Shown: one piece after another, positions 34,597 to 42,930 of the stretch
Position numbering within the stretch: the stretch's first letter is position 1
How the letters are laid out: every line of letters starts with the position of its first letter
NCBI RefSeq assembly: GCF_013426735.1
Contig: NZ_AP023272.1
Span: 124,001 to 188,000 of the forward strand
Direction of reading: 5' to 3'
From: Agrobacterium vitis
GTDB lineage: Bacteria > Pseudomonadota > Alphaproteobacteria > Rhizobiales > Rhizobiaceae
DNA length: 64,000 nucleotides
The notes under the pieces: model-generated
Databases searched by the model: none
Told to the model about the DNA's origin: nothing
What the model saw: only the letters and a program-made list of their open reading frames with translations
Program-made: the position numbers and the translations under genes

Positions 34597-34672
34597 GTTA
34601 CAGCGTCCTTTGTGCGTTTGATAAAACGCACAAAGGACGCTGTAACACTTTAAATTTATTGCATAGTTCAGA
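34597..34672 (-). repeat. palindromic rhizobial repeat, copy 1 (23-bp perfect hairpin)
   Basis: Arms 34597-34619 and 34624-34646 are perfectly complementary over 23 bases with a four-base loop (GATA), followed by ACTTTAAATTTATTGCATAG. The words TACAGCGTCCTTTGTGCG and ATGCA...TAAAG match, in reverse orientation, the element at 35050-35151. It lies immediately after the stop of the small membrane gene. Confidence 0.75.
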
Positions 34673-34675
34673 ATA

Positions 34676-34996
34676 TCAGGCTGCGAACCGCCCGGCAGGC
34701 GACCGCCGTTTATAGCCGGCGATCCACAGCAAAAGAGCGATGCTGAGAAAAACCGCAAAAGCCGGTTGCTGCAATATGCCTTTATCCGCCAGTTGCAAAG
34801 CATCGCTGCTGATGTGAGCGGTAATTGCCTGCTTGACCACGGCAAGGCTTGCCGGGCCGATATCGGCCCAAAGCGAACCGAAACCCGTTGTCACGACATC
34901 CGATGAGGCGACGGACTCTATCGCATCGGTCGTCCCCGCCACGATAGCAAGAACCAGCATGATGAAACTGAGAATGCGCAATAAAAACCGGATCAT
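34676..34996 (-). CDS. small two-helix membrane protein
   Basis: A 106-residue protein with hydrophobic segments at about residues 2-22 (IRFLLRILSFIMLVLAIV) and 82-97 (FAVFLSIALLLWIAGY), ending in a basic tail. Proteins of this look occur in other Rhizobiaceae and, as I recall, are sometimes labelled PetM-like. Nothing here links it to a b6f complex. The ATG at 34996 has GGAG six bases ahead. It is flanked on both sides by inverted copies of a dispersed repeat. No function is assigned. Confidence 0.7.
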   Translation of the reverse strand: MIRFLLRILSFIMLVLAIVAGTTDAIESVASSDVVTTGFGSLWADIGPASLAVVKQAITAHISSDALQLADKGILQQPAFAVFLSIALLLWIAGYKRRSPAGRFAA

Positions 34997-35049
34997 CACC
35001 TTCTCCTTCCATCTCGCCCGAGCCCACTTTTACAGGATTGCCCGTCTAT

Positions 35050-35151
35050 TGCATAATTCTTTAAATCGGAATCGGTTTAAAGAGAAATTATGCAGCAGAT
35101 ATAAAGAGCTACAGCCAACCTTTGTGCGCCATATAGGGCGTACGCCGCTGT
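35050..35151 (+). repeat. palindromic rhizobial repeat, copy 2
   Basis: An inverted repeat TGCATAATT...AATTATGCA (35050-35094) is followed by ATAAAGAGCTACAGCC and a decayed hairpin with CTTTGTGCG (35111-35151). It is the same element as that at 34597-34672 but in the opposite orientation and with a worn stem. It fills most of the 301-base spacer between the small membrane gene and the tRNA. Confidence 0.68.
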
Positions 35152-35297
35152 TGGCCCAACCGCGCAATCCAAGGCCTGATAAAAGATTTCCGAGGCTTTG
35201 TCGAAAAACTGTCAGATTTGGGTTGATCGCCGCCGAATCCTTGATATATGTCCCGCCCGAACGGTCAAGCTGCCCAGCAGCAAGCTTTTCGAAAAAC

Positions 35298-35387
35298 GGA
35301 CAGGTGGCCGAGTGGTTTAAGGCGCACGCCTGGAACGCGTGTGTGCGTGAAAGCGTACCGAGGGTTCGAATCCCTCCCTGTCCGCCA
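35298..35387 (+). tRNA. tRNA-Ser (anticodon GGA)
   Basis: A 90-base class II tRNA with an encoded CCA end. The acceptor stem GGACAGG pairs with CCTGTCC. The anticodon arm CACGC-CTGGAAC-GCGTG carries GGA at 35332-35334. A long variable arm follows, and the T arm has GGTTCGAATCC. It decodes UCC and UCU. Confidence 0.97.
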
Positions 35388-35535
35388 TCAAATTCCACAA
35401 GCTATTGATTTTCCATATTAGTGATTGTCTAAACGTCCAGCAGATTCGACAGAATGTGTTGGCTTTCTCTTTGTGCCATGGTCTTGACGCCTGAACCCGG
35501 GTACACCGCTTCGAAAAAGCAGCGGTGATCGGGCG

Positions 35536-36048
35536 ATGGCGAAAGCAGAAAAACAGATGAAAGCTGCGGAGGTCGAGCGTCTCCGCTCGATGTTTCCTGG
35601 CATTTACAGTGATTTTTTGGCTGGCCGCATTGGTTCTCTGCGGGTCGCGCTTGAAGTGGCGGGCCTGCGGCCGCAACGCAGCCGGTTGGAGAAGCTGAAA
35701 AACTCCTGGAAAAAGGCGAGTTTGGAGGAGCGGCGGGCATTTGTCGCCTGGCTGGCAGCCCAGGAAAATGGCGAGGCACTGGAAAGCGCTGTGTCGCGGT
35801 CAACCCTGTCCGTGCAGAAATCTGCCTCCGCCCCGATTGCCAATGGCCGCTATCTCTTGCCGGAAACGATTATCCGCATTGAAGCCATCATGGCGCGGCG
35901 GCGGCTGAAGCCGGGCGATGTGATGCAGGAACTCGGTTTTGGTGCCAATGACAGGAGCCTGTTGAAGGCACTGGCGCGCAAGGCCGCATTGAGGCTGAAA
36001 GCCATCGCGGCGCTCGAAAGCTGGCTTGCCGAAAACGAATCCTCCTGA
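35536..36048 (+). CDS. hypothetical helical, basic protein
   Basis: A 170-residue protein that I do not recognise. It looks fully helical and rich in Lys, Arg, Ala and Leu. An N-terminal block (RLRSMFPGIYSDFLAGRIGS) is followed by a charged linker (KLKNSWKKASLEERRAFVAW). A C-terminal block includes a possible helix-turn-helix (RLKPGDVMQELGFGANDRS). This suggests nucleic-acid binding, by inference only. It lies 149 bases after tRNA-Ser; I found no duplicated tRNA end to mark an island. Codon use looks like its neighbours'. Its stop faces the pncB stop 16 bases away. Confidence 0.65.
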   Translation: MAKAEKQMKAAEVERLRSMFPGIYSDFLAGRIGSLRVALEVAGLRPQRSRLEKLKNSWKKASLEERRAFVAWLAAQENGEALESAVSRSTLSVQKSASAPIANGRYLLPETIIRIEAIMARRRLKPGDVMQELGFGANDRSLLKALARKAALRLKAIAALESWLAENESS

Positions 36049-36064
36049 CCCCTCGACACAGGTT

Positions 36065-37369
36065 TTATACCTTGACGGCGTGTTCCACACGGTCCTCGGA
36101 CCCGAAGAATTTCAGGTAGCGTTCGACTTCGGCGGGTTCTCCCGTGGCCTTCAAGGGATTGTCGGAGAGCTTGACAGCGGGACGACCATTGGCTTCGGTG
36201 ATCTTGCAGACGATGGAAATCGGCTTCAGCCCGGCAATGTCATGAGGCGCACAGCCGATGAAATCATTGGTGAGGTTGGTGCCCCAGCCAAAGCTCATTC
36301 GCACCCGGCCTTCAAAATGACGGTACGTGTCGATGATGGCGTCCACATCCAGCCCGTCGGAAAAGATCAGCAGTTTCTGGCGCGGATCGCGGCCCATTTT
36401 CTCCCACCAAGCAATGATCCTCTCGCCGCCCTCAATCGGTGGGGCGCTGTCGGGACGAAAACCGGTCCAATCCGCCACCCACGGTGGCGCATCGCGCAAG
36501 AAAGCCGAAGTGCCGAAGGCATCGGGCAAAACAATCAGCAAATTGCCGTTGTAGAGCGTGTTCCAGTCCTGAAGCACTTTATAGGGCGCATTGGCCAGTT
36601 CGGCATCGGTCTTTGCTAGGGCCGCGGCCACCATCGGCAATTCATGGGCATTGGTGCCGACCGCTTCCAGATCCGAATCCATAGCCAGCAATACATTGCT
36701 GGTGCCGGTAAAGGCTTCGCCAATGCCTTCCTTCAGGGCCTCCACACACCACCTTTGCCACAGAAAACTGTGGCGACGACGGGTGCCGAAATCGGAAATC
36801 CGCAGGCCTGGCAATTGCTTCAGCCTCTCGACTTTTTCCCACATCTTTGCCTTGGCACGGGCATAGATAACGTCAAGCGTAAAATAACCGAGCGATTTTA
36901 GCGCAGCCCGCGAACGCAATTCATTGATGATTGCCAAGGCCGGGATTTCCCACAGCGTGGTTTCCATCCATCGCCCGCGAAAGGTCAGCTCATATTGGCC
37001 ATCGCGCTTGGAAAGCTCATAGGCTGGCAGGCGGATTGCTGAGAGCCAGGCCAGAAATTCCGGTTCGAAAATCTGGGTGCGACCATAAAAGCTATTGCCT
37101 GCCAGCCAGATCAATTCTTTCTTGCTGATGCCAAGCGTGCGGACATGATCGAGCTGGGCGCGCAGTTCGGCCTCGTCGATCTCGTCGGCAATCCGCACTC
37201 TTGTCGTGCGGTTGATCAGCGTAAACGTCACATCGACATCTGGATAGAGCTTCCAGATCATCTGTAACATCAATAGTTTATAGAAATCGGTATCGAGCAG
37301 ACTGCGCACGATGGGGTCAAGCTTCCAGGCATGGTTATACACCCGCCTCGCAATATCCGCCTTTGCCAT
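36065..37369 (-). CDS. pncB: nicotinate phosphoribosyltransferase
   Basis: A 434-residue enzyme of NAD salvage that joins nicotinate and PRPP with ATP hydrolysis. [20 protein letters not shown] at the start, the active-site His in [13 protein letters not shown] and [17 protein letters not shown] with [10 protein letters not shown] near the end are typical. It also consumes PRPP, the end product of the C-P lyase route, but that is only a metabolic link. Monocistronic by appearance. Confidence 0.96.
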   Translation of the reverse strand: MAKADIARRVYNHAWKLDPIVRSLLDTDFYKLLMLQMIWKLYPDVDVTFTLINRTTRVRIADEIDEAELRAQLDHVRTLGISKKELIWLAGNSFYGRTQIFEPEFLAWLSAIRLPAYELSKRDGQYELTFRGRWMETTLWEIPALAIINELRSRAALKSLGYFTLDVIYARAKAKMWEKVERLKQLPGLRISDFGTRRRHSFLWQRWCVEALKEGIGEAFTGTSNVLLAMDSDLEAVGTNAHELPMVAAALAKTDAELANAPYKVLQDWNTLYNGNLLIVLPDAFGTSAFLRDAPPWVADWTGFRPDSAPPIEGGERIIAWWEKMGRDPRQKLLIFSDGLDVDAIIDTYRHFEGRVRMSFGWGTNLTNDFIGCAPHDIAGLKPISIVCKITEANGRPAVKLSDNPLKATGEPAEVERYLKFFGSEDRVEHAVKV

Positions 37370-37549
37370 TCGTCCTCGCCGCCTGCCAGCGGCCTGATTT
37401 TGGCCGCGCCATTACGACCATAGCCGGACGGCTATGGTCTTTTCAGGGCCAACCTTATCGAAAAAACTGTGACCAAAGTCCAGTGGCCGGGAACTTCATT
37501 ATTGTCCTAATACACCCGCCCCTCGCCATCAGGGCCCCGTCTATCGCTA

Positions 37550-37831
37550 TCAGGGCGTTGTGCTTGGTTGGCTCGGCTGCTGCGGAGCGGTGGTCGGGCG
37601 CGTCGTTTCCGTCGCCGGGTCCGTCGAGGGCGCAATTTTCTGCCCCCACCATTCCGCCGGTATCCACGCAACCAGCGCCAGAACCAGTCCGGCCAGCAGA
37701 ACGATCAGGACCGGTTTACCGCGAAAGCCCTGTCGCGCCTCGGTCGGCTCCAGCGGGCGCTCTGCTCCCGGCGTTTCGGGGGTCGTATTCAAGTTTCTAT
37801 CAGCGGGGTCGAAATTGCCTGGACCTGCCAT
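37550..37831 (-). CDS. hypothetical single-span membrane protein
   Basis: A 93-residue protein with one membrane helix (VLIVLLAGLVLALVAWIP, about residues 40-57). A Pro/Glu-rich N-terminal part precedes it, and a Thr/Pro/Ser/Gln-rich tail (TETTRPTTAPQQPSQPS) follows. GGAGG eight bases before the ATG at 37831 sets the start. Small Thr/Pro-tailed membrane proteins are common in rhizobia, and I can assign no role. Confidence 0.65.
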   Translation of the reverse strand: MAGPGNFDPADRNLNTTPETPGAERPLEPTEARQGFRGKPVLIVLLAGLVLALVAWIPAEWWGQKIAPSTDPATETTRPTTAPQQPSQPSTTP

Positions 37832-37913
37832 GCGGAGAGCCTCCATCTGTTTTATACGCACCAGCGTAAACACTTATGAAGGCCAACGTACCGATGCGGC
37901 AAAGGTTCCGGGA

Positions 37914-38876
37914 TCAGTAGCCCGCAGACCGGTCCACGACATGCTCCAGCGCCTCACCCGCCTCAAACCGGGCAATCTGCGTCTCCACATGGGCAAATAG
38001 CGCCCGCACATCCGATGCCGCGGCGGCATGAGGGGTCACGACGACATTTTCCATGGCCCATAGCGGGCTATCCATCGCCAGCGGTTCTTTTTCAAACACA
38101 TCCAGCGATGCGCCACCCAGCACGCCCTTCTGCAAAGCGGCGATGACGTCTGCTTCCACCTGGCTTCCGCCACGGCCAGCATTGAGAAACACCGGCTTGC
38201 CCAGCGCTCCGCCCTGTCGCAACCGTGAAAACAGGCTGCTATCGTAGAGGCCCCGGGTTTCCGGGGTCAGCGGCAACAGGCCGACAAGGATATCGGTGCG
38301 AGCCAGAAACTCATCGATCCGGGCCTCGTCATAGGTGTCGATCCCATCGATCTCGCGTCTGCGCCGCGACCAGCCGATGACGTTAAATCCCATGACCTTC
38401 AGTTTGCGCGCCGCATCCTGGCCCAGAACACCCAGCCCCATGACACCGACAGTGACATCGCGGGCTTCCGGCTGGAGATCCATCTCATTCCAGACCTTAT
38501 CGCGCTGCTGCCTCAGATATTGGCTCATATGGCGCAGGTGATAGAGACAGTTCAGAACCACCCATTCGCTCATCCGGTCCGTCAGGCTGCGGTCAACGAA
38601 ACGGACAATCGGCAAATCGGGAAGGCCCGGCAAGGTCAGGACGTGATCGACACCCGCGCCGCCGGAAAACAGCACTTTGAGGCCGGAGGCGCGGGTAAAC
38701 AGCGATGGCTCCGGCTTCCACAAAACTGCATAGGCTGCCGCCGACAGGTCCCTGTCAGTGTTCTCTGGATCACCGAGATCGATCACCTCACGATCCGGAA
38801 AGGCCCCGGCCAGCGCTGCCTGCATGGCGGCGCGTGAAAACTTGAGGTCAATCACCACGGGAGGCTTGGGGGACAT
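37914..38876 (-). CDS. D-2-hydroxyacid dehydrogenase, glyoxylate/hydroxypyruvate reductase A-like
   Basis: A 320-residue NAD(P)-dependent reductase. The Rossmann motif is VMGLGVLGQDAARKL. Catalytic residues are the Arg in FLNAGRGGSQ, Glu in DVFEKEPLAM and His in VVVTPHAAAAS. The lack of the usual N-terminal GxD pattern and the SGGAGVDHVLTLPGLP segment point to the GhrA group. It starts 28 bases after yejF on the same strand and is probably read with the yej genes. The physiological substrate is uncertain. Confidence 0.9.
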   Translation of the reverse strand: MSPKPPVVIDLKFSRAAMQAALAGAFPDREVIDLGDPENTDRDLSAAAYAVLWKPEPSLFTRASGLKVLFSGGAGVDHVLTLPGLPDLPIVRFVDRSLTDRMSEWVVLNCLYHLRHMSQYLRQQRDKVWNEMDLQPEARDVTVGVMGLGVLGQDAARKLKVMGFNVIGWSRRRREIDGIDTYDEARIDEFLARTDILVGLLPLTPETRGLYDSSLFSRLRQGGALGKPVFLNAGRGGSQVEADVIAALQKGVLGGASLDVFEKEPLAMDSPLWAMENVVVTPHAAAASDVRALFAHVETQIARFEAGEALEHVVDRSAGY

Positions 38877-38904
38877 GCGAGGGCATCCTTGCAGAAGGCT
38901 GATA

Positions 38905-40533
38905 TTATTGGCTGATGCCACCGATATTCATGGCCTTGAGGTCGAATGCGGCAGCCAGAAGGGCCTTGGTATAATCCTGTTTCGGCGTGGTGAAAACCTC
39001 CTGCGCCGGTCCCTGCTCGACAACTTTTCCTGATCGCATGACGATGATGTCATTGGCCAGCGCCTTCACCACTTTCAGGTCGTGGCTGATGAACAGATAG
39101 GCGAGGTCGTGGCGGCTCTGCAAATCGCGCAACAGATCCACCACTTGCGCCTGCACGGTCATATCCAGCGCCGAGGTCGGCTCATCCAGCATCACGAAGC
39201 GCGGTTTCAGCACCATGGCACGGGCAATGGCGATACGTTGCCGCTGGCCGCCGGAAAATTCATGCGGATAGCGCCAGCGGGTGGCGATATCTAGGCCAAC
39301 CTCCTCCAGCGCCCAGCAGACTCGTCTGTCGCGCTCTGCGGCCGTGAGGCCCCGTTCATGCACTCGCAATCCCTCCGCAATGATGTCACCTACTGACATG
39401 CGCGGGCTAAGCGCCCCGAACGGGTCCTGGAACACCACCTGCAAACGGTCGCGTAGAGGGCGCATCTGCTTGAATGAATAGCCATCGATATTGTTGCCGA
39501 GAAAGCCGATCCGGCCCTGGGACGAGATCAGCCGCGCCAGCGCCAGACCCAGCGTGGTCTTGCCGGAGCCGGATTCGCCGACCACACCAAGCGTCTGTCC
39601 AGCACGCAGCGTCAGATCGACGCCGTCCACGGCCTTCACATTGTCTACCACCCGGCGCAAAAATCCGGCCTTGATCGGGAACCAGACACGGATCTCCTGC
39701 CCTTCCATCACCACAGGCTTTGCCAGATCGGTTTCCGGCGGCACACCGCGCGGCTCGGATGCCAGCAATTTCCTTGTATAGGCATGTTGCGGGTTGGCGA
39801 AGATCGACTCGACCGGGCCGCTTTCAACGATTTTACCGCCGGTCATCACGCAGACGCGGTCGGCAAATTTACGGACAATGCCGAGATCATGGGTGATGAA
39901 CAGCATGGACATGCCATGCTCACGCTTCAGCCCGGCCAGAAGCTCCAGAATCTGCGCCTGCACCGTCACATCCAGCGCCGTGGTCGGCTCATCGGCCACC
40001 AGCAGCTTTGGCCGGTTGGCAAGCGCCATGGCAATCATCACCCGCTGACGCTGGCCGCCGGACAGTTCATGAGGAAAGGCCGAGAGCCGTTTTTCCGGCT
40101 CGCGGATGCCGACCTGAAGCAGCAGTTCCAGCGTCCGCTTGCGGGCGGCGTCCCCTGTCAGCGACTGGTGGAGTTCGAGGATCTCGCCGATCTGCCGCTC
40201 GATGCTGTGCAGCGGGTTGAGCGAGGTCATCGGCTCCTGGAAGATCATGGTAATGTCATTGCCACGCACGGCCCGCAAAGCCGGTTCCGACAGGGTCAGC
40301 AGATCCCGGCCATCAAACAGGATCTGGCCGGAGGGATGGCTGGCGGCGGGATAGGGCAGGAGTTTCAGGATAGAGGCAGCCGAAACCGATTTGCCGGAAC
40401 CGGATTCGCCGACCAGCGCCAGGATTTCGCCCGGTGCAATATCAAAGCTGATGTGATCGACAGCAAGGCTTTGGCTTTCGCCCTGATGAAAGGCCACTGA
40501 CAGATCGCGGACAGAGAGAAGAGGCGCGCTCAT
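38905..40533 (-). CDS. yejF: peptide ABC transporter ATP-binding protein (two ABC domains)
   Basis: A 542-residue fusion of the two ATPases of an oligopeptide-type importer, as in YejF. Domain 1 has [30 protein letters not shown] and [14 protein letters not shown]. Domain 2 has [29 protein letters not shown] and [14 protein letters not shown]. The start overlaps the yejE stop by four bases. In enterobacteria and rhizobia Yej takes up microcin-like and other peptides. Confidence 0.95.
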   Translation of the reverse strand: MSAPLLSVRDLSVAFHQGESQSLAVDHISFDIAPGEILALVGESGSGKSVSAASILKLLPYPAASHPSGQILFDGRDLLTLSEPALRAVRGNDITMIFQEPMTSLNPLHSIERQIGEILELHQSLTGDAARKRTLELLLQVGIREPEKRLSAFPHELSGGQRQRVMIAMALANRPKLLVADEPTTALDVTVQAQILELLAGLKREHGMSMLFITHDLGIVRKFADRVCVMTGGKIVESGPVESIFANPQHAYTRKLLASEPRGVPPETDLAKPVVMEGQEIRVWFPIKAGFLRRVVDNVKAVDGVDLTLRAGQTLGVVGESGSGKTTLGLALARLISSQGRIGFLGNNIDGYSFKQMRPLRDRLQVVFQDPFGALSPRMSVGDIIAEGLRVHERGLTAAERDRRVCWALEEVGLDIATRWRYPHEFSGGQRQRIAIARAMVLKPRFVMLDEPTSALDMTVQAQVVDLLRDLQSRHDLAYLFISHDLKVVKALANDIIVMRSGKVVEQGPAQEVFTTPKQDYTKALLAAAFDLKAMNIGGISQ

Positions 40534-41666
40534 TTGAAGGTCTTCCTCGGGTCGAAGGCATCGCGCACCGCCTCGCCGACAAAAATCAGCAGGGACAGCA
40601 TGATCGCCATGGTGAAGAAGGCCGTCAGCCCCAGCCAGGGCGCTTGCAGATTGCGCTTGCCCTGGGCAATCAGCTCACCCAGCGAAGGTGAGCCGGGTGG
40701 CATGCCGAGACCGAGGAAATCCAGCGAGGTCAGGGTGGTGATCGATCCCGACAGGATGAAGGGCAGGAAGGTCAACGTCGCCACCATGGCATTGGGCAGC
40801 AGATGGCGGCGCATGATCGTCCAATTGCCGACCCCAAGCGCCCGGGCGGCGTTGACATATTCAAAATTTCTGGCCCGCAGAAACTCCGCCCGCACGATGC
40901 CGACGAAATGCACCCAGGTGAATAGCAGCATGATGCCAAGCAGAATGAAGAAGCCCGGCGGCAGCAGCGAGGCGATGATCAGCAGGATATAAAGCAGCGG
41001 GATCGATGACCAGATCTCGATGAACCGCTGCATCAACAGATCGGTCTTGCCGCCGAAATAGCCCTGCACGGCACCGGCTGACACGCCGATCACGGCGGAA
41101 ATCATCGTCAGCGCCAGACCGAACAGTACGGAAATGCGGAAACCGTAAATCATTCGCGCCATGACATCGCGGGCCTGATCGTCGGTGCCAAGCCAGTTCA
41201 TGTTGCCGATGATACAATTCGGGTCATCCGCCCCCTTCGGATAGGCCGAGCAGCGTTGCTTGGCGTCCATCAACCAGAAGGGCGGCGTCGGGGCTGATTG
41301 CGGAATTTCCGAATTCACCGTGCGATAGGAATAGCGGATCGGCGGCCAGATCATCCAGCCATGGGCGTTGATCTCATCCGAGACGAAGCTGGAGCGATAA
41401 TCGGTGACAGCCAGAAAGCCGCCAAACTTTTCCTCTGGATAGTTGATAGCGACCGGAAACAGGATCTCGCCCTTGTAGGAGGCGATGATTGGCCGGTCAT
41501 TGGCGATCAGCTCGGCGCAGAGGCTCAGTCCGAACAGCACCATGAAGATCCAGAAGGACCAGGAGCCGCGCCGGTTGGCCTTGAAGTTCTCCAGGCGCCG
41601 CCGGTTGATCGGGGTCAGGAACGGCTTTTTCGGCGGCTTGGCCAAGTGTTCGGGAACGGCTGCCAT
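40530..41666 (-). CDS. yejE: peptide ABC transporter permease
   Basis: A 378-residue inner-membrane permease. After an N-terminal helix (WSFWIFMVLFGLSLCAE), a long periplasmic loop contains YRTVNSEIPQSAPTPPFW, FGGFLAV and the YejE-type NWLGTDDQARDVMARMIYG. The transport core ends with LTSLDFLGLGMPPGSPSLGE. The start shares bases with the yejB stop. Confidence 0.94.
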   Translation of the reverse strand: MAAVPEHLAKPPKKPFLTPINRRRLENFKANRRGSWSFWIFMVLFGLSLCAELIANDRPIIASYKGEILFPVAINYPEEKFGGFLAVTDYRSSFVSDEINAHGWMIWPPIRYSYRTVNSEIPQSAPTPPFWLMDAKQRCSAYPKGADDPNCIIGNMNWLGTDDQARDVMARMIYGFRISVLFGLALTMISAVIGVSAGAVQGYFGGKTDLLMQRFIEIWSSIPLLYILLIIASLLPPGFFILLGIMLLFTWVHFVGIVRAEFLRARNFEYVNAARALGVGNWTIMRRHLLPNAMVATLTFLPFILSGSITTLTSLDFLGLGMPPGSPSLGELIAQGKRNLQAPWLGLTAFFTMAIMLSLLIFVGEAVRDAFDPRKTFK

Positions 41667-42757
41667 CAGACATCCCTCCGGTCAAAATCAATGCGTGGAT
41701 CAATCCAGGTATAGATCAAATCCGAGACAAGGCTGACCACCAGGCCCAGCAGCGAGAAGATATAAAGCGTTGCAAACACAATCGGATAATCGCGGTTGAT
41801 GATCGACAGATAGCCGAGACGTCCCAGGCCATCCAGCGAGAAAATATTCTCGATCAGCAGCGAACCGGTGAAGAAGGCCGAGACGAAAGCGCCGGGAATA
41901 CCGGCAATGACGATCAGCATGGCATTGCGAAACACATGGCCGTACAGCACCCGATGTTCGCTGAGGCCCTTGGCACGGGCCGTCACCACATATTGCTTCT
42001 TGATCTCGTCGATGAAGGAATTCTTGGTGAGCAGCGTCGTGGTGGCAAAGGCCGAAAGCAGCAATGCAGTCAACGGCAGGGTCAGATGCCAGAAATAATC
42101 GAGGATCTTCTGCCACCAGCTGAGATCGGCGAAATTATCGGAGGTCAGGCCGCGCAGCGGAAACCAGTTATAGAAGGAGCCACCGGCAAACAGCACAATC
42201 AGCAAGATGCCGAACAGGAAGCCCGGCACGGCATAGCCGACCACGACGATGCCGGAGGTCCAGACATCGAAGGTCGAGCCGTCCTTAACGGCCTTGCGGA
42301 TGCCGAGCGGAATGGAAATCGCATAGGACAGCAACAGAACCCAGACGCCGAGCGAAATCGAGACCGGCATTTTCTCAACAATCAGGTCGATCACCGAGGT
42401 GTTGCGGAAAAAGCTCTCGCCGAAATCGAAACGGATATAGTTCCACATCATGTCGAGAAACCGGGTGAGTGGCGGCTTGTCGAAGCCGAACTGCTTCTCC
42501 AGTTTCTTGATCAGATCCGGGTCCAGCCCCTGCGCACCGCGATAGTTCGAACCACCATCGCCCATGCCGCCCTGGCTGACGATATCGCCACCGCCGGAAA
42601 GCCGCTGGTCCGCGCTATCGCCCTGCCCGCTCAGCTGCGCCACCACCTGTTCCACCGGACCGCCGGGGGCAAACTGGATGACGAGGAAGGAAATGCCCAT
42701 GATGCCGACCATGGTCGGGATCATCAACAGCAGGCGGCGCAGGATATAGGCGCCCAT
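41666..42757 (-). CDS. yejB: peptide ABC transporter permease
   Basis: A 363-residue partner permease. It starts MGAYILRRLLLMIPTMVG, the usual OppB/YejB opening. Between helices 1 and 2 is a long Gly/Asp-rich periplasmic loop (GQGDSADQRLSGGGD, GGMGDGGSNYRG), and the core ends with LFTGSLLIENIFSLDGLG. It forms the channel with YejE. Confidence 0.94.
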   Translation of the reverse strand: MGAYILRRLLLMIPTMVGIMGISFLVIQFAPGGPVEQVVAQLSGQGDSADQRLSGGGDIVSQGGMGDGGSNYRGAQGLDPDLIKKLEKQFGFDKPPLTRFLDMMWNYIRFDFGESFFRNTSVIDLIVEKMPVSISLGVWVLLLSYAISIPLGIRKAVKDGSTFDVWTSGIVVVGYAVPGFLFGILLIVLFAGGSFYNWFPLRGLTSDNFADLSWWQKILDYFWHLTLPLTALLLSAFATTTLLTKNSFIDEIKKQYVVTARAKGLSEHRVLYGHVFRNAMLIVIAGIPGAFVSAFFTGSLLIENIFSLDGLGRLGYLSIINRDYPIVFATLYIFSLLGLVVSLVSDLIYTWIDPRIDFDRRDV

Positions 42758-42930
42758 CAGCAGAACGCTCCCGTGTTCACCATGCCATCACGTTTTGCCA
42801 ATCCATCCGTCCTTTATTGCTCTTGTTGTATGTTCGGGGCGTTGATTCGCCGTGCCTATTGGTAGCGGCTGAAATGCGGCCTGCAAAGCAGGCTGTGATC
42901 GCCTATGCCGCCGCAGGATCGCACATCGGG

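Noticed and set aside
35388..36064. Genomic island attached to tRNA-Ser
   Set aside because: No second copy of the tRNA 3' end, no integrase, and base composition like the rest; pncB follows at once.
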